Source of the DNA: Mesorhizobium loti
GTDB lineage: Bacteria; Pseudomonadota; Alphaproteobacteria; Rhizobiales; Rhizobiaceae
Assembly: GCF_003148495.1 (NCBI RefSeq)
Contig: NZ_QGGH01000003.1
Span: 1-64,000, forward strand
Direction of reading: 5' to 3'
DNA length: 64,000 bases
Positions 16,570 to 25,279 of the stretch are shown here, piece by piece. Each line of letters opens with the position of its first letter. The first letter of the stretch is position 1. Made by a program: the position numbers and the translations under genes. The notes beneath the pieces were generated by a model. It did not search any database, was not told the DNA's origin, and was given only the letters and a program-made list of their open reading frames with translations.

Positions 16570-16911
16570 TTACAGTCGGCCTTGCAGATAGGGTCCAAGC
16601 GTGATCAGTGCCACGGCGGCGATCGCCAGCATGATGCCGGTCGCCTGCAGCGCGTTGACGCGCTCGCCGAAGAACATCAGCGCGACGACATTCACCGAGA
16701 CCAGCTGGATGACGGCCGAGAGGCTGAACGACACCGACATGCCGAACTCGCGGATCAGCCGCAGCATGATCAGATTGCCCAGCGAATAGAGCGCCAGCGT
16801 CAGCAGGATCTTGCCCAGGCTCGGCGCCAGGCCCCATTGCTTGGCCGCCGTCGCCGCCAGCAGGAAAATGACAGTCGACAAGCCAAGCTGCAGCAATCCC
16901 GAAAAACTCAC
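16570..16911 (-). CDS. Small four-helix transporter of the SMR/EamA type
   Basis: A 113-residue protein that is almost entirely hydrophobic with four helices. Family features are VSFSLSAVIQLVSVNVVALMFF and GERVNALQATGIMLAIAAV, typical of SMR-like half transporters. The substrate is unknown. It lies upstream of the PAP2 gene, and such pairing is seen for lipid-carrier recycling or flipping (weak inference). Confidence 0.75.
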   Translation of the reverse strand: MSFSGLLQLGLSTVIFLLAATAAKQWGLAPSLGKILLTLALYSLGNLIMLRLIREFGMSVSFSLSAVIQLVSVNVVALMFFGERVNALQATGIMLAIAAVALITLGPYLQGRL

Positions 16912-17081
16912 GTCCCGTCCCCTCTCGAAGCGGCTCCCGCCGCGTGTGTCGAGGACCTTGTTTCCGAAGCGTGCCGGGACGTCAAGCGACGTCGATCAAA
17001 CGTAGCTCTTGGCAACGGCAAGAGGGAGGGTCAATGTGCTGATATCGCCCAGTCTGTCGATTCAAGGGCGGTCAGGGGCTC

Positions 17082-18473
17082 ATGATACGCATTCTGCAAA
17101 ACCTGGTGCGACGCTGGAGCGAACTTTCTCTTGCCCTGCAATTCGTCGTTGCCGGCGGCTTTGGCCTGCTGGCCGTCATGCTGGTGGTGGGCGCCTGGGT
17201 GACGGCGCAGATCCGGGAGGGCGTCATCCACAATTCAGCCGCCACGACGGCGCTGTATGTCGACAGCGTGATTGCGCCGCTGCTGCCAGACCTGCGCAAG
17301 GACCAGGAGCTCAGCGACTCGGTCAAGCGGGCGCTCGACGAGACACTTGGCCAGGGCGCGCTCGGCAAGCGCCTCGTCTCGTTCAGGCTCTGGAGCCGCG
17401 ACGGCACGGTTCTCTATGCGAAGGAGACGGCGCTGATAGGCCGCCGTTTCGAACCAAGCAGCGGCCTGCGCTCCGCCTTCCAGGGCAATGTCGTCGCCCA
17501 GCTCGACACGTTCGACGAGACCGAAAGCAAGGAAGAGGCGTTCGGCGTGCCTTTGCTGGAGATCTACAATCCGGTGCGCGAGCCCTGGTCCGGCGAAGTG
17601 GTGGCGGTCACCGAATTCTACGAGATCGCCGACGAGTTCAAAGCCACCTTGGCTTCGGCTCTGTGGTCTAGCTGGCTGATCGTGGCCGGCGCGACCCTGG
17701 CGGCATTGCTACTCTTGTCGGGCATCGTCCTGCGCGGCAGCCGCACCATCGACGATCAGCGCGGGGCGCTGCGCCGCCAGGTGTCGGAACTGCAGGGTCT
17801 GGTGACGCAAAACAGCGCCCTGAGAATGCGCGTGCAGCGGGCCTCCCGCCGCGCCACCGCGCTCAACGAAAGATATTTGCGCCGTATCGGCGCCGATCTC
17901 CATGACGGTCCAGCCCAACTCGTGGCCCTGGCGGCGTTGCGCATGGACAGTCCGATATTTTCCGCCGACGGCCATTCGGGCGAAAGCCGCTCGACCGAGG
18001 TCGCGATGATCCGCAAGACGCTGGAGGATGCGCTGCGCGAAATACGCGGCATCTGCACCGGCCTCGTCCTGCCGCAGATAGAGACGGCAGCCGCACCAGA
18101 CATTCTGCGGCTGGCCGTCAACGAACACGAGCTGAGGACGGGAACGTCGGTGACACTCACGCTGGCCGGACAGTTGCCAGAGCCCGGCGCCTCCGAGAAG
18201 ATCAGCATCTATCGTTTCGTGCAGGAAGGGCTGAACAATGCCTACCGCCACGGGCGAGGCAAGGATCAAGCGGTGAGTGCCGGGATGAAAGGTGGCAGGC
18301 TTTGTGTTGAAGTATCGGACGCCGGGCCAGGCTTCGATCCGGCACGGGTCGAGGGCCTCGGGCTCGCCGGCCTCAGAGAGCGGGTCGAAAGCATTGGTGG
18401 CCAGTTCGAAACCTTGACCGGGCCGCAAGGCACGCGATTGGTGATCCGTCTATCGATTGAGGAGCAAGCATGA
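17082..18473 (+). CDS. Sensor histidine kinase with periplasmic domain (HisKA_3)
   Basis: A 463-residue kinase with TM1 at about 18-42, a periplasmic sensor region (43-195) and TM2 at about 196-217. A coiled-coil-like linker leads to the HisKA_3 box YLRRIGADLHDGPAQLV (H274). The ATPase has GLNNAYRHG and EVSDAGPGFD. Its last codon overlaps the start of the response regulator (ATGA), so the two are co-translated. The stimulus is unknown. It is a different subtype from the kinase at 11416. Confidence 0.92.
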   Translation: MIRILQNLVRRWSELSLALQFVVAGGFGLLAVMLVVGAWVTAQIREGVIHNSAATTALYVDSVIAPLLPDLRKDQELSDSVKRALDETLGQGALGKRLVSFRLWSRDGTVLYAKETALIGRRFEPSSGLRSAFQGNVVAQLDTFDETESKEEAFGVPLLEIYNPVREPWSGEVVAVTEFYEIADEFKATLASALWSSWLIVAGATLAALLLLSGIVLRGSRTIDDQRGALRRQVSELQGLVTQNSALRMRVQRASRRATALNERYLRRIGADLHDGPAQLVALAALRMDSPIFSADGHSGESRSTEVAMIRKTLEDALREIRGICTGLVLPQIETAAAPDILRLAVNEHELRTGTSVTLTLAGQLPEPGASEKISIYRFVQEGLNNAYRHGRGKDQAVSAGMKGGRLCVEVSDAGPGFDPARVEGLGLAGLRERVESIGGQFETLTGPQGTRLVIRLSIEEQA

Positions 18474-19132
18474 CTGATGTTATTCGCATCGCCATTGTCG
18501 ACGATCATCCCCTCTTTCGCGAAGGTGTGACGCGCAGCCTGTCGGAGATCGGAGGTTTCGAGATGGCTGGCGAGGGTGCCACGGCGCAGGATGCCGAACG
18601 CATCGCCTCGACGGTGCGGCCCGACATATTGCTGCTCGATATCTCCATGCCGGGGGGTGGTCTGGCCGCGGTTGCAGGCATCCTCGCCAGCCATCCCGCC
18701 CAGAAGATCGTCATGCTGACCGTTTCGGAGGCCAATGCCGATGTGACAATGGCCCTGAACGCTGGGGTGCGCGGCTACGTCCTCAAAGGTATCGGATCGC
18801 GCGCGCTTGCCGACATCCTGCGCAACGTGGCGGCTGGCGAGAGTTATCTTTCGCCGACGCTGTCGGCCCGACTGCTTTCGGATCTCCAGTCCCAGAAGCC
18901 CACCAACGCCATAGCGGACCGGCTGCGGCAACTCACCGAGCGGCAGACGGAAATCCTGCGGCTGGTGGCTGAGGGGCTGAGCAACAAGGAAGTCGCCCTG
19001 CGGCTGGAGCTTCAGGAGAAGACCGTCAAGCATCACATGACCGGCGTGCTGTCGAAACTCAATGTGCGAAACCGCACCGAAGCAGCCTTGATGATGCGTG
19101 AGTCGCGCGACCGCGACAGGAGCCATACCTAA
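18470..19132 (+). CDS. NarL/FixJ-type response regulator
   Basis: 220 residues. The receiver domain has DDH at 11-13, phospho-acceptor D57 in LLLDISMPG, and Lys in YVLKGIG. The LuxR-type DNA-binding domain holds LTERQTEILRLVAEGLSNKEV. It overlaps the kinase gene by four bases and is surely its partner. The palindrome at 19222-19252 follows but lacks a long T-run. Confidence 0.93.
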   Translation: MTDVIRIAIVDDHPLFREGVTRSLSEIGGFEMAGEGATAQDAERIASTVRPDILLLDISMPGGGLAAVAGILASHPAQKIVMLTVSEANADVTMALNAGVRGYVLKGIGSRALADILRNVAAGESYLSPTLSARLLSDLQSQKPTNAIADRLRQLTERQTEILRLVAEGLSNKEVALRLELQEKTVKHHMTGVLSKLNVRNRTEAALMMRESRDRDRSHT

Positions 19133-19221
19133 CAGTTCAGCGCTTCTACCAAACCGGAGCCGCTCCAGGGACTTCAGTCATCGCGGTGCCGGAAATCGCG
19201 CGGTGCCGGCCCAGAAACGAG

Positions 19222-19252
19222 GTCACCTCCGCCGGGGGGCGGCGGAGGTGAC
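19222..19252. terminator. GC-rich 12-bp hairpin between convergent genes
   Basis: The arms GTCACCTCCGCC and GGCGGAGGTGAC enclose a 7-base G-rich loop. The hairpin lies between the regulator gene (plus) and the Gly/Asn-rich protein gene (minus), a position suited to bidirectional termination. An almost identical hairpin is found at 20022-20057 beside the decayed second copy of that gene. Confidence 0.5.
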
Positions 19253-19284
19253 ATGTGAAGCCGGCCGTTGCCTGTTGGCAAGCT

Positions 19285-19773
19285 TCACAAGGCCTTCAGG
19301 CGGCTGACATCGGCCGGCGTGGCCCGGCGGTCGATGATCGTGCGCCCGAGCGCATCCTCCATCCTGAAACGGCCGTTCTCAAGCTGTTCGGTTAAGCCGT
19401 CGGGATGCCGGACTGTGATCTTGTTGCCTGTCACGTCGACCTTGTCACCAGTCGTGGCATTGACATGACTCGCGCTGTTGCCCTTGTTTGATCCTGACTT
19501 GCCGGAATTGCCGCTGTTGCCATTCCCGTTGCTGTTGCCGCTATTACCGCTGTTGCCGCCGCTACTGTTTCCGCCACCGCTGCTGCCACCATTGCCGTTT
19601 CCACCCCCGCTGTTGCCACCGCCATTACCGCCCTTGCCGGCCTGTGCGCTGGCGGTGTCGATTCCGGGAACGGAGCCGTGGAGGGCAAAGTGATAGGGAG
19701 CGATGGTCAACGCCAGCGCGGCCGCCAATCTGAGCGCCAGCCGGCAACAACGGGTCGTGACCGATCTGTGCAT
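19285..19773 (-). CDS. Secreted Gly/Asn/Ser-rich low-complexity protein
   Basis: 162 residues. An N-terminal signal peptide (LRLAAALALTIAPYHFALHG) is followed by about 55 residues of Gly/Asn/Ser repeats. A conserved C-terminal segment of about 55 residues follows (TGDKVDVTGNKITVRHPDG, LENGRFRMEDALGRTIIDRR, ending VSRLKAL). The C-terminal part looks like a small folded domain; the middle is probably a flexible linker. I do not recognise a function. The same C-terminal domain is present, with frameshifts, at 20088-20281, so the locus was duplicated. Confidence 0.7.
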   Translation of the reverse strand: MHRSVTTRCCRLALRLAAALALTIAPYHFALHGSVPGIDTASAQAGKGGNGGGNSGGGNGNGGSSGGGNSSGGNSGNSGNSNGNGNSGNSGKSGSNKGNSASHVNATTGDKVDVTGNKITVRHPDGLTEQLENGRFRMEDALGRTIIDRRATPADVSRLKAL

Positions 19774-20021
19774 CCTGATCTCCGTCGATTGAGCCGGCGC
19801 CCACCCTCAACGTCGCAGTAGCAACCAGCATCGCTGAAAGACGTGGTTCCCGGAAGCGACCTCCGACCGTTGCGGTTGTCACCCAGGACTTTTGCAAGCG
19901 CAAGGTTGGACTAAAGTCCTATCCCTATGCTATATTAGCTTCGTATGAACGGCGCCGCGACCGCTATCGCTTAACGGGAGACTGGCTTTCCCGATGCCTG
20001 ACGACGGCAGACGCCGGACAT

Positions 20022-20057
20022 CAAGTCACCTCCGCCGGGGGCGGCGGAGGTGACTTG
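20022..20057. terminator. 15-bp hairpin, second copy
   Basis: A 15-bp perfect stem (CAAGTCACCTCCGCC and its complement) with a 6-base loop. It sits directly past the 3' end of the pseudogene, exactly as the hairpin at 19222 sits past the intact gene, so hairpin and gene were duplicated together. Confidence 0.5.
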
Positions 20058-20087
20058 TAACGCTGGCTTTTGCCTGGTTGACCTGTT

Positions 20088-20281
20088 TCACAGAGCCTGA
20101 AGACGACTAATATCGTCCGCCGGCGCCGGACGTTCGACGATGGCGCGGCCGAGGGCTCCTTTATATCGAAACGACCGTTCTCGATTGCTTCCCTGGCGCT
20201 GTCTCTCTGATGCCGTCGGGATGCTCGATCTTGTTGCCGTCCACTCCGATCCTGTCGCCGGTGGTCCGCCGTCACATCATG
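20088..20281 (-). pseudogene. Frameshifted second copy of the Gly/Asn-rich protein C-terminus
   Basis: Reading the minus strand in shifting frames gives GDRIGVDGNKIEHPDG, then ENGRFDIK, then ALGRAIVERPAPADDISRLQAL and stop. These match the C-terminal domain encoded at 19285 segment by segment. At least two frameshifts and a two-codon deletion separate the pieces, and the low-complexity middle is absent. I see no signal peptide. It is a decayed paralogue. Confidence 0.7.
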
Positions 20282-20361
20282 TCCACCATCCCTGGCACGG
20301 CAACTCCGAGAATGCTTGGCCAACGGTGCGCGGAATGCCTGTTGCGTCTGAAAGGCCTCTG

Positions 20362-20379
20362 ATGTCACGAAAATGTGAT
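20362..20379 (+). promoter_or_regulatory. Possible Pho box upstream of phoX
   Basis: ATGTCAC-n4-ATGTGAT has the 7-4-7 spacing of rhizobial Pho boxes (consensus near CTGTCAT-n4-CTGTCAT), with six and five matches in the two halves. It lies 70 bp upstream of the PhoX start. PhoX genes are commonly PhoB-controlled, which makes the match more believable. Confidence 0.4.
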
Positions 20380-20448
20380 CCGGCGATTATAAGGGGTTAA
20401 ACAGGCAACACGCTCCAGCCATCCACGCAGCCAGAGGCAAGCCCCCAA

Positions 20449-22452
20449 ATGACCGAACACCGCTCCCCTGACGCCCGATTCCGCACCAGCCTGCTCGAGG
20501 AAAACGACGGCCCGGCCACCAACCCCACCGACAACCGCACCATGGGCGAGATCATTGCCGCGCGGTTCTCGCGCCGCGGCTTCCTCAGGGGTTCGCTGGC
20601 CGTCTCGGCCATCGCCGCCACCGTCTCCCCGCTGGCGCTTATCAGCGCCGACGAAGCCCGGGCCGCGGAAAGCTCGGCCTTCGCGTTCGACGAGTTGGAG
20701 GCCGGCATCGACGACAAGCATCATGTCGCACCGGGCTACGACGCCGATGTGCTGTTGCGCTGGGGCGACCCGCTGTTTGCCGATTCGCCGGACTTCGACC
20801 CGACGAAACAGTCGGCGCAGGCGCAGTCCAGACAGTTCGGCTACAACAACGACTACGTCGGCTATCTCCCGATCGACGGTTCAGCCGAACACGGCATGCT
20901 GGTGGTCAACCACGAATACACCAACCCGCATCTGATGTTCCCGGGCATCGTGAAGATCGTCGAAAAGGACGGCAAGAAGTCGGCCGAAGTCGCACCCCTC
21001 TCGAAGGAGCAGGTCGATGTCGAGATGGCGGCGCACGGCGGCACCATCGTCGAGATCCGCAAGGACGCTGGCAAATGGCAGGTGGTGCGCGACGGAAAGC
21101 TTAATCGCCGCATCACCTCCAGCACCGAAATGGCGCTGTCGGGTCCGGTTGCCGGCCATGACCGCGTCAAGACCAATGCCGACCCGTCCGGCACCAAGGT
21201 TTTCGGCACGTTCAACAACTGCGCCGGTGGCGTCACGCCCTGGGGCACCTATGTGATGGCCGAGGAAAACATCCACGGCTATTTCTCCGGCGAACTGCCG
21301 GCAGACCACAAGGAAGCCGCCAACTACAAGCGCCTCGGCATTCCCGAAGGCGCCTATGAATGGGCGGCGCACTATGACCGCTTCGACTTGGCCAAGGAGC
21401 CGAACGAAGCCAACCGCTTCGGCTGGATCGTCGAGGTCGATGTCAACGATCCGACCTCGACGCCGAGGAAGCGCACCGCCATGGGCCGCTTCAAGCATGA
21501 AGGCGCCGAATCGATCGTCGCCAAGGACGGCCGCGTCGTCTTCTATCTCGGCGACGACGAGCGCTTCGACTATGTCTACAAGTTCGTCACCAAGGCGGCG
21601 TTCAATCCGAACGACCATGCCGCCAACAAGGACCTGCTCGACGACGGCACGCTGCATGTCGCCAAGTTCGCCGAAGACGGTTCCGTGGAATGGCTGCCGA
21701 TCGTCTTCGGCCAGGGGCCGCTGACGGCTGAAAACGGCTTCACTGGCCAAGCCGACGTGCTGATCGAAACACGCCGCTCCGCCGACCTGCTCGGCGCCAC
21801 CAAGATGGACCGCCCGGAAGACATCCAGCCCAATGCCGTCAACGGCAAGGTCTATGTGATGCTGACCAACAATTCGAAGCGCAAGGCCGACCAGGTCGAC
21901 GCCGCCAACCCGCGCGCCGAAAACGCCTTCGGCCACATCATCGAGATATCGGAGGACGGCGGCGATTTCACCGCTGCCAAGGGCAAGTGGGAAGTGCTGT
22001 TGAAATGCGGCGATCCTTCGGTGGCCGATATCGGCGCCACCTTCTCGACGGCAACGACGGCCAATGGCTGGTTCGGCATGCCCGACAATTGCGCCGTCGA
22101 TTCGGCCGGCCGCCTGTGGGTCGCCACCGATGGCCAGGGCCCGAAGGCCACCGGCCGTACCGACGGCCTGTGGGCAGTGGACACCGAAGGGTCGGCGCGG
22201 GCGACCTCAAAACTGTTCTTCCGCGTGCCGATCGGCGCCGAAATGTGCGGTCCGCTGTTTGCGCCCGACGACCAGACCGCCTTCGTCGCCGTCCAGCATC
22301 CGGGCGACGGCGGCGAGGACTGGGAGGCGTTCGGCCGCCCGTCCTACTATGAAGACCTGTCGACACGCTGGCCCGACTTCAAGCCCGACATGCCGGTGCG
22401 GCCGTCGGTGGTCGCTATCACCAAACAGGGTGGCGGCAAGATCGCGGTCTGA
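20449..22452 (+). CDS. phoX: PhoX-family alkaline phosphatase (DUF839), Tat-exported
   Basis: A 667-residue enzyme. The N-terminal region carries a twin-arginine signal, FSRRGFLRGS (R42, R43), followed by a hydrophobic stretch and an AEARAAE-like cleavage zone. The mature part has the PhoX pattern, including GTFNNCAGGVTPWGTYVMAE, YLGDDERFDYVYKFV and MPDNCAVDSAGRLWVATDGQ. PhoX enzymes are calcium/iron-dependent phosphomonoesterases of the periplasm or surface. A strong hairpin terminator follows at 22477. A possible Pho box lies upstream, suggesting induction by phosphate limitation. Confidence 0.92.
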   Translation: MTEHRSPDARFRTSLLEENDGPATNPTDNRTMGEIIAARFSRRGFLRGSLAVSAIAATVSPLALISADEARAAESSAFAFDELEAGIDDKHHVAPGYDADVLLRWGDPLFADSPDFDPTKQSAQAQSRQFGYNNDYVGYLPIDGSAEHGMLVVNHEYTNPHLMFPGIVKIVEKDGKKSAEVAPLSKEQVDVEMAAHGGTIVEIRKDAGKWQVVRDGKLNRRITSSTEMALSGPVAGHDRVKTNADPSGTKVFGTFNNCAGGVTPWGTYVMAEENIHGYFSGELPADHKEAANYKRLGIPEGAYEWAAHYDRFDLAKEPNEANRFGWIVEVDVNDPTSTPRKRTAMGRFKHEGAESIVAKDGRVVFYLGDDERFDYVYKFVTKAAFNPNDHAANKDLLDDGTLHVAKFAEDGSVEWLPIVFGQGPLTAENGFTGQADVLIETRRSADLLGATKMDRPEDIQPNAVNGKVYVMLTNNSKRKADQVDAANPRAENAFGHIIEISEDGGDFTAAKGKWEVLLKCGDPSVADIGATFSTATTANGWFGMPDNCAVDSAGRLWVATDGQGPKATGRTDGLWAVDTEGSARATSKLFFRVPIGAEMCGPLFAPDDQTAFVAVQHPGDGGEDWEAFGRPSYYEDLSTRWPDFKPDMPVRPSVVAITKQGGGKIAV

Positions 22453-22476
22453 TATCCGGCACTGGTTTGCAATCTC

Positions 22477-22516
22477 AAGGGAGGGATTTCGGTGACCCCG
22501 AAGCCCCTCCCTTTTT
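22477..22516 (+). terminator. Rho-independent terminator after phoX
   Basis: AAGGGAGGG pairs with CCCTCCCTT, with an inner TTTCGG/CCGAAG stem, followed by a run of five T. It lies 25 bp after the phoX stop. Confidence 0.8.
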
Positions 22517-22591
22517 ACGTGAAATCATTCAAGCCTCGGGAAAGATTGGCAATTTAAACGTGGCGCCCTAGGTCTTTATCAGGAGATCGCC

Positions 22592-22816
22592 ATGTCGAAG
22601 TCCGTCTATGACCGTGGCTTGCTCAAGCCAGCCGATATAGCCAAGCTGCAGCGCGTGTTCGATGAGGCCTGCCGGCGGCGTGAAGCGCATCCCGATTCCG
22701 CCGATGCGCGCGAAATCGCGCTTAACCTGCTCGCCCTGCACAATGCCGGCATGGTCGAAGAGGATATGCTGATGGAGGCCGTCGGTTTCCGTCGGCTCGA
22801 GCCGAAGTCGGCGTGA
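22592..22816 (+). CDS. Small conserved-type hypothetical protein
   Basis: A 74-residue soluble, probably helical protein (MSKSVYDRGLLKPADIAKLQ, ending VGFRRLEPKSA). Alternating charged and hydrophobic residues, GGAG-like spacing upstream (AGGAGATCGCC) and codon use support a real gene. I do not recognise a function. It stands alone between the phoX terminator and the convergent GNAT gene. Confidence 0.6.
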   Translation: MSKSVYDRGLLKPADIAKLQRVFDEACRRREAHPDSADAREIALNLLALHNAGMVEEDMLMEAVGFRRLEPKSA

Positions 22817-22835
22817 TGCCCGGCGGCGCCTTATC

Positions 22836-23516
22836 CTATTCGGCCCGCTGAACCACGGCCACATTGATCATGCTTCTCAATCGGAAGCCGATGGATTCGT
22901 ACAATCTTATGGCACCAGTGTTTGCGGCATAGGCGTGGAGGTACGGTATCTCGCCGCGTGCAAAAATCTGGTCTGCCACGAACAGCGATAGCAGCCGGCC
23001 GAGGCCGCCGCCACGGAATTCCGGGTGCGAACAGACGCCGCTGAGTTCGCTATAGCCGGGTTGCTTCATGCGCTCGCCGGCCATCGCCACCAGCCTGCCG
23101 TTGATTTTCACACCCCAGAAGTCGCCGAGGCTCAACGCCCCGGATGTGAACGGGCCGGGTTTGGTGAGTGACGCCAAGGCCAGCATCTCGGCCGCATCCT
23201 CTTGCGTCAGACGTTGCACGCGCTCGTCCGACACGGTCTGCAACGGCACCTCGGCAACCATCTGGACGGCAGCGGCCGTCGAGATCGCCGACAAGCCGAC
23301 CGGCAGCGCAATGGCATCGGCCTGAGCCATGATCACGCTCTCGCCCGAGGACACAAGCTTGCCGAACGCCCGCAGGCTTTCGGCATCGTCGGTAGCGGTA
23401 GCGGCAAAGAGGGCGATTGACGGTGAATAGCGCCTGGCAAGCTTGCCACCTTGCGCGAAGGCCTGATGCCTCGTCTCCAGCGCGCTCCAGACAGGACGGT
23501 CAAGAATATGTTTCAT
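22836..23516 (-). CDS. GNAT-family N-acetyltransferase
   Basis: 226 residues. The acetyl-CoA-binding motif is GVCSHPEFRGGGLGRLLSL in the C-terminal half, followed by YLHAYAANTGAIRLYESIGF, the usual GNAT strand/helix end. The first half resembles the GNAT-like FR47/Acetyltransf_13 type. Its start overlaps the MarR gene stop (ATGA), so both are translated from one transcript. The substrate is unknown. Confidence 0.88.
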   Translation of the reverse strand: MKHILDRPVWSALETRHQAFAQGGKLARRYSPSIALFAATATDDAESLRAFGKLVSSGESVIMAQADAIALPVGLSAISTAAAVQMVAEVPLQTVSDERVQRLTQEDAAEMLALASLTKPGPFTSGALSLGDFWGVKINGRLVAMAGERMKQPGYSELSGVCSHPEFRGGGLGRLLSLFVADQIFARGEIPYLHAYAANTGAIRLYESIGFRLRSMINVAVVQRAE

Positions 23517-23998
23517 TGCCTGGCGCCTTGTTTGACGCGACGATCGAGCGGGGCCGTAGCCAGACCGTCCTCAATGGCCGCGAGTTGATCGAGAACTGGC
23601 CCCGAAAGATCTCGGCACAAATCCGCGACGGCGCTCTCTATGCGCGGCCACACGTCCCGCTTCGCGACATCGACCAGGCGTTGACCCTTCTTAGTCAGCG
23701 AGACCACCCGCCGCCGCTGGTCACCATCCGACTGGATGGCTTCGACCAGCCCCAGCTCGGCCAGAAGCGACACGCTTCTTGTCACACCCGGCTGTGTCAG
23801 CCCCAGCGATTGCGCCAGTTCGCCGACAGCCAACGGTCCCAGTTTGTCGAGTGCGGCAAGCAACGGGTACTGGCTCGATTGAAGTGGAACCTCCAAGCCG
23901 TCGAGCAGACGCTGCGCGTCGGCCTGCAACTGCTCGCCAATGCGCTTCAACCTGCTGCCCAGGCAGAGGTAGCCAAGAGATCGTATGACGTCTTCCAT
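23513..23998 (-). CDS. MarR-family transcriptional regulator
   Basis: 161 residues from Met at 23998. The winged-helix core contains LAQSLGLTQPGVTRSVSLLAELG and the wing SDGDQRRRVVSLTKKGQ. The longer frame to 24055 is less likely because it would translate the palindromic operator region. It is translationally coupled to the GNAT gene. The inverted repeats at 24019-24038 fit an autoregulatory site. Confidence 0.88.
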   Translation of the reverse strand: MEDVIRSLGYLCLGSRLKRIGEQLQADAQRLLDGLEVPLQSSQYPLLAALDKLGPLAVGELAQSLGLTQPGVTRSVSLLAELGLVEAIQSDGDQRRRVVSLTKKGQRLVDVAKRDVWPRIESAVADLCRDLSGPVLDQLAAIEDGLATAPLDRRVKQGARQ

Positions 23999-24018
23999 AG
24001 TCGACCTGTGCCATAAAT

Positions 24019-24038
24019 GATAACATGTTATATAACAT
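24019..24038. promoter_or_regulatory. Overlapping palindromes, probable MarR operator
   Basis: TAACATGTTA (24021-24030) overlaps TGTTATATAACA (24026-24037); both are perfect palindromes in an AT-rich island 20-40 bp upstream of the MarR start. MarR dimers bind such 16-20 bp inverted repeats. Confidence 0.55.
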
Positions 24039-24082
24039 AGCAAGCAGTTGATCAAGCCGACGTACCGGCGTCTCCGATTAAG

Positions 24083-25279
24083 TCAGCGTGAAGCACCGGA
24101 TTGGTGGGAGGCGCCAGCGGAAGCTGCAATCCGTTTGGCGATCGCCTTGGCCAGGATGCCGGCATTGGCGAAGCAGCCGCGAATGCTTGGCCGCATGCCG
24201 GTGAACCACAGGCCGGGCAATTTCGGATCGGCTTGCCCGCCGTTGAAGAGCGGAACGCCCTTGCTGTCGAGCACGCCGAGCTTGCCGACCATGGGCTCCA
24301 GCCCGGTGCGGTAGCCTGTCGCGGCAATGACGATATCGGGATCGATCAGGCTGCCATTGGCCAGGATCACGCCGTCGCGGGTGAATTCCCGTATGGCCGG
24401 CACGACGGTGATCTTGCCGGCCTTGATGGCGTCGACGGCGCCGTCGTCGGCAGCGATCGCGGTATAATCCGAGGTCAGGCGGCTGACGCCGCCCCTGGGT
24501 GCGGGCGGCACGCCGAATTTGGTCAGGTCGCCGAAGACGAGGCGCTGCGTTGCCGCGATCGCCGCATCGGCGACCCGCAACGGCAAGCGCGCCATGAACG
24601 GCGAAAGCCGATGCACGGCGATCTTGCCGATCCGCTTGGGCAGGAGGGCGGGGCCGTTGCGGGCCGACAGCCAGATGGCGGCCGTGTCTATGTCGGCCAG
24701 ATGATTGAGCGCGTCGAAGCCCGAATTGCCGGCGCCGACGACCAGCACTTTCTGGCCCGCATAGTCCTGCGCGTCGCCGAAATCCGCCGAATGGATGATG
24801 CGGCCGGCGAAATCCTTCATGCCTTTCCATTCAGGAGTGAATGGCTGCCTGTCGCGGCCGGTGGCGATGACGACATTGCGGGCCAGGCGCCGCCCCGCGC
24901 TGGTCCGCAGCGCCCAATGATCGCCCTTGAAGGCGATTTCTTCGACAGCGACGCCAAACTGCACCGGCAGCCGGTTCTCCTCCCTGAAATCATTCATATG
25001 GCGGATGACGACCATCCTTTGCGGAAAGGCAGGGGTGCCCGGGGGATAGGCGAGGCCAGGCAACGAAGAAAGATCGCGGTGGGTGTTGAGATGCAACTGC
25101 GGGTGTCGCCGGTGCCAGGGCTCGGCCAGCCGGCTTTCCTTTTCCAGGATCGCGGTCGGCACGCCGGCGTTCATCAAGGCGTGCGCGACGGCCAGTCCGG
25201 CAGCACCGGCGCCGACGACGATTGCCGGCTCGACCGTCACCGTCTGGTCCGCCACCCACCTGATTGTCGTATCAGCCAT
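24083..25279 (-). CDS. Flavin-containing monooxygenase-like NAD(P)/FAD protein
   Basis: 398 residues. The FAD-binding motif AIVVGAGAAGLAVAHAL lies at about 19-35, and the NADPH-binding motif VLVVGAGNSGFDALNHL near 175. VIATGRDRQPFTPEW and IVIAATGYRTGLEP are the ATG motifs of class B flavin monooxygenases. The order fits small YUCCA/CzcO-type enzymes. It is divergent from the DUF2156 gene. The substrate is unknown. Confidence 0.88.
   Translation of the reverse strand: MADTTIRWVADQTVTVEPAIVVGAGAAGLAVAHALMNAGVPTAILEKESRLAEPWHRRHPQLHLNTHRDLSSLPGLAYPPGTPAFPQRMVVIRHMNDFREENRLPVQFGVAVEEIAFKGDHWALRTSAGRRLARNVVIATGRDRQPFTPEWKGMKDFAGRIIHSADFGDAQDYAGQKVLVVGAGNSGFDALNHLADIDTAAIWLSARNGPALLPKRIGKIAVHRLSPFMARLPLRVADAAIAATQRLVFGDLTKFGVPPAPRGGVSRLTSDYTAIAADDGAVDAIKAGKITVVPAIREFTRDGVILANGSLIDPDIVIAATGYRTGLEPMVGKLGVLDSKGVPLFNGGQADPKLPGLWFTGMRPSIRGCFANAGILAKAIAKRIAASAGASHQSGASR

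Noticed and set aside
20881..21936. 351-codon minus-strand frame opposite phoX
   Set aside because: Mirror of the PhoX frame; no independent motif and no ribosome-binding site.
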